Source: Fen-999 sp035505955
Lineage (GTDB): Bacteria > Pseudomonadota > Gammaproteobacteria > Burkholderiales > Rhodocyclaceae
Reading direction: 5' to 3'
DNA length: 5,323 nt
Assembly (NCBI GenBank): GCA_035505955.1
Contig: DATJQH010000127.1
Location: 1-5,323 of the forward strand
Every line of letters begins with the position of its first letter. Within the stretch, counting starts at the first letter, position 1. Shown here in pieces: positions 5,298 to 5,323 of the stretch. Under the pieces are notes generated by a model, which searched no databases, was not told the origin of the DNA, and saw nothing but the letters and a program-made list of their open reading frames with translations. A program made the translations under genes and the position numbers.

Positions 5298-5323
5298 ATG
5301 CCAAGGATTCTCAAACTGCGCGG
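5298..5323 (+). CDS. purL: Probable phosphoribosylformylglycinamidine synthase, first eight codons only
   Basis: ATG at 5298 opens a frame encoding MPRILKLR and then runs off the right edge. As I recall, betaproteobacterial PurL proteins begin with a very similar 'ILKLRG.PALS' stretch, and the next two bases (GG) allow the expected Gly. PurL converts FGAR to FGAM in purine synthesis, using glutamine and ATP. Eight residues cannot prove identity. Support comes from the TATAAT placed 44 nt upstream and from the divergent arrangement with the cnoX operon. No Shine-Dalgarno is visible. The sequence beyond the edge would settle it. Confidence 0.45.

Noticed and set aside
5218..5304. Extended start for the CnoX-like protein at 5304
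   Set aside because: It would overlap the divergent -10 elements and the opposite gene's start. The extra 29 residues do not resemble a thioredoxin N-terminus.

Overview
This 5.3-kb, GC-rich window (roughly two-thirds G+C by eye) looks like ordinary chromosomal DNA of a betaproteobacterium. Rhodocyclales (Azoarcus/Thauera/Dechloromonas-like) is my best guess, from the wording of the encoded proteins and the gene order CnoX-like thioredoxin, YciB, BolA, parvulin. That placement is inference and was not searched. Almost all genes lie on the minus strand; the very long plus-strand open frames opposite them are GC-driven shadows.

Left end (1-882): the first 53 codons of a minus-strand FAD-linked oxidase (D-lactate dehydrogenase/GlcD-like) run off the left edge. 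A 263-nt intergenic stretch follows; it holds a short inverted repeat and a sequence resembling a dispersed repeat. Next comes a single plus-strand gene for a small VOC/glyoxalase-fold protein with a good ribosome binding site. It converges on the next gene.

Middle (883-2586): a two-gene minus-strand unit encodes an EamA/DMT-type inner-membrane exporter and an MtfA-type zinc peptidase (M90). They overlap by 4 nt (ATGA). A strong intrinsic terminator lies just upstream of this pair and ends the next operon.

Right part (2606-5217): a tight minus-strand operon, in transcription order: CnoX/YbbN-like thioredoxin-TPR co-chaperone, YciB (septation protein A/IspZ family membrane protein), a BolA-family protein, and a secreted parvulin-type peptidyl-prolyl isomerase. 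Gaps are 9, 13 and 16 nt, followed by the terminator. The products share a general theme of protein folding, envelope integrity and redox/Fe-S homeostasis. At the right edge, overlapping opposite-facing -10 elements appear to drive this operon leftwards and a gene starting MPRILKLR, probably purL, rightwards.

I saw no mobile element with a coding region, no CRISPR, no RNA gene and no convincing undescribed system. The points worth a second look are mostly regulatory (terminator position, divergent promoter, operator-like repeat) or concern family variants (metal-site loss in the VOC protein, an intact CxxC in the CnoX homologue).
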